Source of the DNA: Pseudomonas fluorescens
Lineage (GTDB): Bacteria; Pseudomonadota; Gammaproteobacteria; Pseudomonadales; Pseudomonadaceae
NCBI RefSeq assembly: GCF_902497855.1
Contig: NZ_CABVHU010000022.1
Location: 1 to 64,000 of the forward strand
DNA: 64,000 nucleotides
Direction: 5' to 3'
The notes beneath the pieces are model-generated. The model ran no database searches. It was not told the origin of the DNA and saw only the letters and a list, made by a program, of their open reading frames with translations. Shown here in pieces: positions 60,182 to 64,000 of this stretch (positions within the stretch are counted from its first letter, which is position 1; every line of letters begins with the position of its first letter). The position numbers were made by a program, and so were the translations under genes.

Positions 60182-62605
60182 TCAGAACCCCACACTGGCC
60201 TGCACAAAGAACGTGCGTGGTGCGCCGACGTACATGCCCGAGTTGTTGTCGCTGGAGCGGGTGAAGTACTGCTTGTCGAAGATGTTTTTCACCCCCGCCC
60301 CTACTTTCAGGTTCGAAACCGTCGGGCCGAAGTCATAACCGCCGCGCACGTTCCAGGTGACGTAACCCGGGATGTCGCCGTACTGGCCATCTGCAGTGCC
60401 TTCGGTGATGTAATTGCCGCTGAAGCTGCCGTCGGCGTTCACTGCAACGCCCGGCGAGCGCTGTTTGGACTGGGCGAAGGCATCGAGGTTGTAGGTCCAG
60501 CGGTTGATGTCATACCGCAGGCCGGCGGTCGCCACCTGGCGCGAATAGAACGGCAGGTCACGGCCCTTGAAGCCTGGAATTTCCCCTTCATAGACCGCGC
60601 GGGTGTAGGTGAACCCGGCGTTGGCGGTCAGCCCGTCAAGGCGCGGGTCCAGTGCCGCCATGTCGTAGTGCACCGACGCCTCGATCCCCTGGTGCGTGGT
60701 CGCGCCCAGGTTGGTCCAGCCCGCGTCGTTGCTGATGTATTGCAACTCTTTATCGAAGTCGATGTAGAACAGCGTCACTTCACCGCCCCACACATCATCG
60801 TTGTAGCGCGTGCCGACCTCATAGGTCTTGGCTTTTTCCGGTTCCAGGCCATTGGCGGTTTCGTCACCCGTGCCCCCCTGGCCGAGCTGGAAATACTGCA
60901 GGCTGCCGAACGAAGTTTCGTAGTTGGCAAACAGCTTCCAGGCGTCGGACAGGTGATACATCACGCTCAGGGCCGGTAGCGGCTCGTTGCTTTCGATGCT
61001 GCGGCGCTTTTCCGGGACCGGCCGGCCCGCGGTGTCGAGCACGGGGCGGTCGTGCCAGTCGGTGCTGATGTGTTCGAAGCGGATGCCCGGGGTGATGGTC
61101 CAGTTACCCACATCGATCTTGTCGTCGACATACACCGAATTGGCTTCAGTGCCACCGGTACGATCCTGGTACACATGCCCGTCCGACCCCGGACGCACCA
61201 CCGGCTCGTTGTTGACCAGCGCCAGGCGGCTGGCCTCTTCGTGCATGGCTTCCTTGAGGTAGCGATAACCGACACTGACCTCCTGGGTGGTCGGGCCGAC
61301 GTCGAACACACGGGACACCCGCGGCTCGATGCCAAAGGTGTAGTAGGTGCGCGGGAACGAGCCCAGGGTCTTCTGGTCGCGGGCGGCGATATTGCTGCCA
61401 CGGAAGCTGTCGGTGTAGTAGGTCAGCACTTCGGCCTGGGTGCGGTCGTCGATTTGCCGGGTCCACTTGAACGAGACGTCCTTGCGGCGCCCGCTGAAGT
61501 TGTCGTTGTTGCGGTCGGACTGAAACGGATTGGCGTCGTACTGCGCCTGGGTCAGGCCGCCGGGCATGTCGGCGCTGGCGTCGTAGTAGTGAAAATTGAG
61601 GCTGAAATCATCCACATCGGTGGGCGCCCAGTGGGTCTTGAGCAGCACGTCGTCGATGTCGTTGCCGTTGTTGCGTTCACGGTAACCGTTGCCGTTCACC
61701 CCCGAGTACAACAGCGCCATGCCGATGCCGTTGTCCGCGGTGCCGCCGACGAATGCCGTGTCGATGTGCTTCCAGCCACCGTGCTGGGAGGTTTCCAGGG
61801 TGCTGCCGATTTCAGCGGAGGCTTTCTCAGGGATCGCGCGGGTCACGAAGTTGATCACGCCACCGACGTTCTGCGGTCCGTAACGCACGGAACCGGCACC
61901 ACGAACCACGTCGATGCTGTCCAGGTTGCCGGAAGAAATCGGTGCCATGGACAGTTGTGGCTGGCCGTACGGGGCGAACGCTGCCGGCACACCGTCGATC
62001 AACACGGTGGAGCGTGGCGACAGGCGCGAGGTCAGGCCACGCACGCCGACGTTCAGGGAAATGTCGCTGCCGCCGGTGCCGTTGGCCTCCTGCACTTGCA
62101 CACCGGGCACGCGCTTCAACACGTCGCCCACGTTCATCGCGCCTTGCTCGACCATCGCCTCGCGGCGGATCACGGTACGGGCGCCCGGGTGGTTTTGCAC
62201 CACTGCCGCATCCGCGTCACCGAGCCAGTCGCCGACCACCTTGATGTCCGTCACGCCCAGTTCCAGCGGGCCATTGGCCGCGGTACTGGGTGCAGGCAGC
62301 AAGGTCACCGAACCTTCGTCGATCTGGTAGTGCAGACCGCTGCCTTGCAGCAGCTGGCGCAGCGCGTCTTCTGGCGAAAGGTCGCCATCCACCGCCGGCG
62401 CCTGTTTGCCGGCGACCAGCTCAGGGCTGAAAAACACCTGCAGCGAGGTTTGCTGGCCCAGTTCGCTCAAGGCCTGGCCCAGGGGTTGCGCCGGAATGTG
62501 AATAGCCTCGGCGGCAAAGGCCTGGGGCAGCGCAAGGTTGACCGCCAGTGCGAGGGCCAGGGGCAGCCAAGGGAATTTGTTGTTGTTAGCGGTGGTTTTT
62601 TTCAC
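60182..62605 (-). CDS. fecA: FecA-like TonB-dependent transducer/receptor
   Basis: This 807-aa outer membrane receptor has a signal peptide (LPLALALAVNLALPQAFA), then an STN signalling domain at about 32-110 (LGQALSELGQQTSLQVFFSP), a plug at about 130-240 (LIDGVPAAFAPYGQPQLSMA, IDVVRGAGSVRYGPQNVGGV) and a barrel ending in Phe (ASVGF). The STN domain and the FecR and FecI genes directly upstream make this a three-component cell-surface signalling system. Sequence resembles ferric dicitrate receptors; the ligand is inferred. The start is GTG at 62605. Confidence 0.88.
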   Translation of the reverse strand: MKKTTANNNKFPWLPLALALAVNLALPQAFAAEAIHIPAQPLGQALSELGQQTSLQVFFSPELVAGKQAPAVDGDLSPEDALRQLLQGSGLHYQIDEGSVTLLPAPSTAANGPLELGVTDIKVVGDWLGDADAAVVQNHPGARTVIRREAMVEQGAMNVGDVLKRVPGVQVQEANGTGGSDISLNVGVRGLTSRLSPRSTVLIDGVPAAFAPYGQPQLSMAPISSGNLDSIDVVRGAGSVRYGPQNVGGVINFVTRAIPEKASAEIGSTLETSQHGGWKHIDTAFVGGTADNGIGMALLYSGVNGNGYRERNNGNDIDDVLLKTHWAPTDVDDFSLNFHYYDASADMPGGLTQAQYDANPFQSDRNNDNFSGRRKDVSFKWTRQIDDRTQAEVLTYYTDSFRGSNIAARDQKTLGSFPRTYYTFGIEPRVSRVFDVGPTTQEVSVGYRYLKEAMHEEASRLALVNNEPVVRPGSDGHVYQDRTGGTEANSVYVDDKIDVGNWTITPGIRFEHISTDWHDRPVLDTAGRPVPEKRRSIESNEPLPALSVMYHLSDAWKLFANYETSFGSLQYFQLGQGGTGDETANGLEPEKAKTYEVGTRYNDDVWGGEVTLFYIDFDKELQYISNDAGWTNLGATTHQGIEASVHYDMAALDPRLDGLTANAGFTYTRAVYEGEIPGFKGRDLPFYSRQVATAGLRYDINRWTYNLDAFAQSKQRSPGVAVNADGSFSGNYITEGTADGQYGDIPGYVTWNVRGGYDFGPTVSNLKVGAGVKNIFDKQYFTRSSDNNSGMYVGAPRTFFVQASVGF

Positions 62606-62702
62606 GTCGAACGGAGTCCTGTGGATCGCAAGAGTGTGCGCTTGTTAATGCAAACCAGTTGCAGTTGGACTAGAAGACGATGAACTCGAAAAAAACCTGA
62701 AT

Positions 62703-63686
62703 CTATTTTGAAATTATTTGCTGACTGCCGTCATCGAGGGTTCGCACAGCCACCGGCAGAATGCTCGGCAGGGCCTTGAGCAGCGCGTCGGTGTTGTCGG
62801 ATTTGAACACGCTGGTCAGGCGCAGATTGCCCACTTTGTCGTTGCTGACGGTCAACGGTTTTTCCCGATAGCGCGACACTTCCTCGGCGACGTCGCGCAG
62901 GCTGGCGTTGTTGAACACCAGTTTGCCGCTGCGCCAGGCAGTCAGTTCCGCAGGATTGACCGCATAGGCGGCGGCCACTTTGCCCTGGGTATCGACCCGC
63001 GTTCCCAGGCCGGCGGTGAGACTGATGAATTCGTTGTCGGCAGCGTCCCGCCCCTGGACCTTGACCGTGCCCTGCTCCACCACGACCCGGGTTTCGGAGG
63101 CGCCGCGACGCACATCGAAGCGGGTGCCGGTGACCGTGACCTTGCCGCTGCCCGCCTCGACCACGAACGGCCGATCACTGTCGTGTTCGACGCTGAACAT
63201 CGCTTCGCCCTGCGTCAACTCGATGCGGCGCCGGTCATTTTCGTAGCGCACCTGGACACGACTACGGCTGTTCAGGTCGATCACCGAACCGTCCGGCAAC
63301 GCCACCTGCTGGCGCTCGCCCAGGGCCGTGGAAAACTCGGCGGTGTAGATCGCCGGTTGATGCAACTGGCTGAACACGCCCAACCCGACTGCCACGGCCA
63401 ACACACTGGCGGCCACCGCATAACGCACCAGCGGGCGACGTTTGCCACGGGCCGGCGGGCTCTCGCACAAGGCCTGCAGACGCGCCGCCGGCAGCAGATC
63501 GGCCGCCGTCCACAGCCCCTCGAGCAATTGATATTCGTCGCGATGCTGCGGGTGTTCGTTCAGCCAGCGCTCGAAGCGTCGACGTTCTTCGACGTCCACG
63601 GCCGGTTCCTGCAAACGCACGAACCACTGCGCCGCCTCGTCGCGAACCGTTGTTTGCCCGCACGCGCAATCACGAGTATCCATCAT
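62703..63686 (-). CDS. fecR: FecR-family anti-sigma factor
   Basis: This 327-aa single-pass protein has an N-terminal cytoplasmic DUF4880-like region (ERRRFERWLNEHPQHRDEYQ) that binds the sigma factor, a TM helix at about 88-106 (YAVAASVLAVAVGLGVFSQL) and a periplasmic FecR domain (LPDGSVIDLNSRSRVQVRYE, TGTRFDVRRG) with a C-terminal STN-contact part. It passes the ligand signal from the receptor to FecI. Two adjacent ATGs (63686 and 63683) follow AGGAA. Confidence 0.93.
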   Translation of the reverse strand: MMDTRDCACGQTTVRDEAAQWFVRLQEPAVDVEERRRFERWLNEHPQHRDEYQLLEGLWTAADLLPAARLQALCESPPARGKRRPLVRYAVAASVLAVAVGLGVFSQLHQPAIYTAEFSTALGERQQVALPDGSVIDLNSRSRVQVRYENDRRRIELTQGEAMFSVEHDSDRPFVVEAGSGKVTVTGTRFDVRRGASETRVVVEQGTVKVQGRDAADNEFISLTAGLGTRVDTQGKVAAAYAVNPAELTAWRSGKLVFNNASLRDVAEEVSRYREKPLTVSNDKVGNLRLTSVFKSDNTDALLKALPSILPVAVRTLDDGSQQIISK

Positions 63687-63726
63687 GGAAGTTCCTGTCT
63701 GGCCGGGGATGAGAAGGCGCGGCCGA

Positions 63727-64000
63727 TCATGGTTGCAACCCGTCCAGACGGTCGCGCAAATGCCGCAGGGTGCGGATCATATACTTTTCCACCATGTTCT
63801 TGGACAGCCCGAGGCGTTCGGCGATTTCGGCCTGGGTCAGGCCTTCGATCTTCTGCCAGACGAAAACCTTGCGGCAGTTGACCGGAAGTTCGCTGAGCGC
63901 TCGCTCGATGGAATCAGCCAACTGGATCGCATGCATGAAATGCTCCGGGTCGCCGGACGACGACACACTGTGATCGATCGCCTCCGACTCCATGGCGCCC
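63727..64000 (-). CDS. fecI: FecI-like ECF sigma factor, 3' part (truncated by window end)
   Basis: The visible 91 codons are the C-terminal part of an extracytoplasmic-function sigma factor. Region 4 reads ALSELPVNCRKVFVWQKIEG and LTQAEIAERLGLSKNMVEKY, the -35-binding HTH. Region 2 lies beyond the right edge, and the frame is open to base 64000. It ends 40 nt before fecR. A Fur box expected upstream cannot be checked here. Confidence 0.9.
   Translation of the reverse strand, partial: GAMESEAIDHSVSSSGDPEHFMHAIQLADSIERALSELPVNCRKVFVWQKIEGLTQAEIAERLGLSKNMVEKYMIRTLRHLRDRLDGLQP

Overview
The window is a chromosomal segment of a Pseudomonas of the fluorescens group. This rests on the high-GC gene content (tamAB, cysS/glnS, emr-type efflux, selD/mnmH, fec system), on Pseudomonas-typical small families (DUF6124, DUF6555, DUF1615, Pseudomonas metallothionein) and on more than twenty REP/REPIN palindromes (TAGGAGC..GGCTTGCC..GCGAAGG types) filling the intergenic gaps. 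No tRNA, rRNA, CRISPR array or complete insertion sequence was seen.

Layout. 1-6.7 kb is an accessory island: a Phd/PIN (VapC) toxin-antitoxin pair with a palindromic operator, a nucleotidyltransferase, an orphan PAAR-type (type VI secretion) effector with a small membrane immunity candidate and a decayed second copy of part of the effector, a DUF6124 gene behind a highly structured leader with mutually exclusive pairings, a remnant of a second TA cassette, and an Xre/RES toxin-antitoxin pair bracketed by 59-bp direct repeats. 7-15.3 kb is a GlpSTPQV-like ABC importer operon (binding protein, DUF2160, two permeases, two ATPases) read from a sigma-54 type promoter, with a divergent AcoR/DhaR-like sigma-54 activator and an array of TGAACA half-sites between them. 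15.4-20.1 kb is housekeeping: cysS, glnS, ppiB, lpxH. 20.2-25.1 kb is a MarR-controlled tripartite drug-efflux operon (marR, outer membrane factor, emrA, emrB), with an operator lying inside the promoter spacer.

25.4-30.8 kb is tamA-tamB (outer-membrane assembly). 30.9-35.7 kb holds a GNAT enzyme, exonuclease III, a CBS protein, a glutathione transferase, a 129-bp tandem REP array and a DUF1615 lipoprotein. 36-45.4 kb holds a TonB-dependent receptor, an FAD monooxygenase, a cysteine-rich (zinc-type) HemB, a second glutathione transferase, a histidine phosphatase, and the selD-mnmH operon for 2-selenouridine in tRNA. 45.5-53.7 kb holds small orphan genes, a metallothionein, an Na+/H+ antiporter family protein, a chemoreceptor behind a FliA-type promoter, a two-component system with two tandem PepSY proteins, and queD.

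53.9-60 kb holds an alpha/beta hydrolase with an Asp nucleophile, codBA behind a near-consensus sigma-54 promoter, a DapF-like protein lacking both catalytic cysteines, and an MFS transporter. The right edge carries a FecA-like receptor, FecR and the 3' part of a FecI-like sigma factor cut by the window end.

Most noteworthy: the switch-like DUF6124 leader, the effector/immunity/duplicate locus, the asymmetric ATPase pair of the importer with its sigma-54 control region, and the cysteine-less DapF homologue. All identifications are from reading the sequence; no database search was run.
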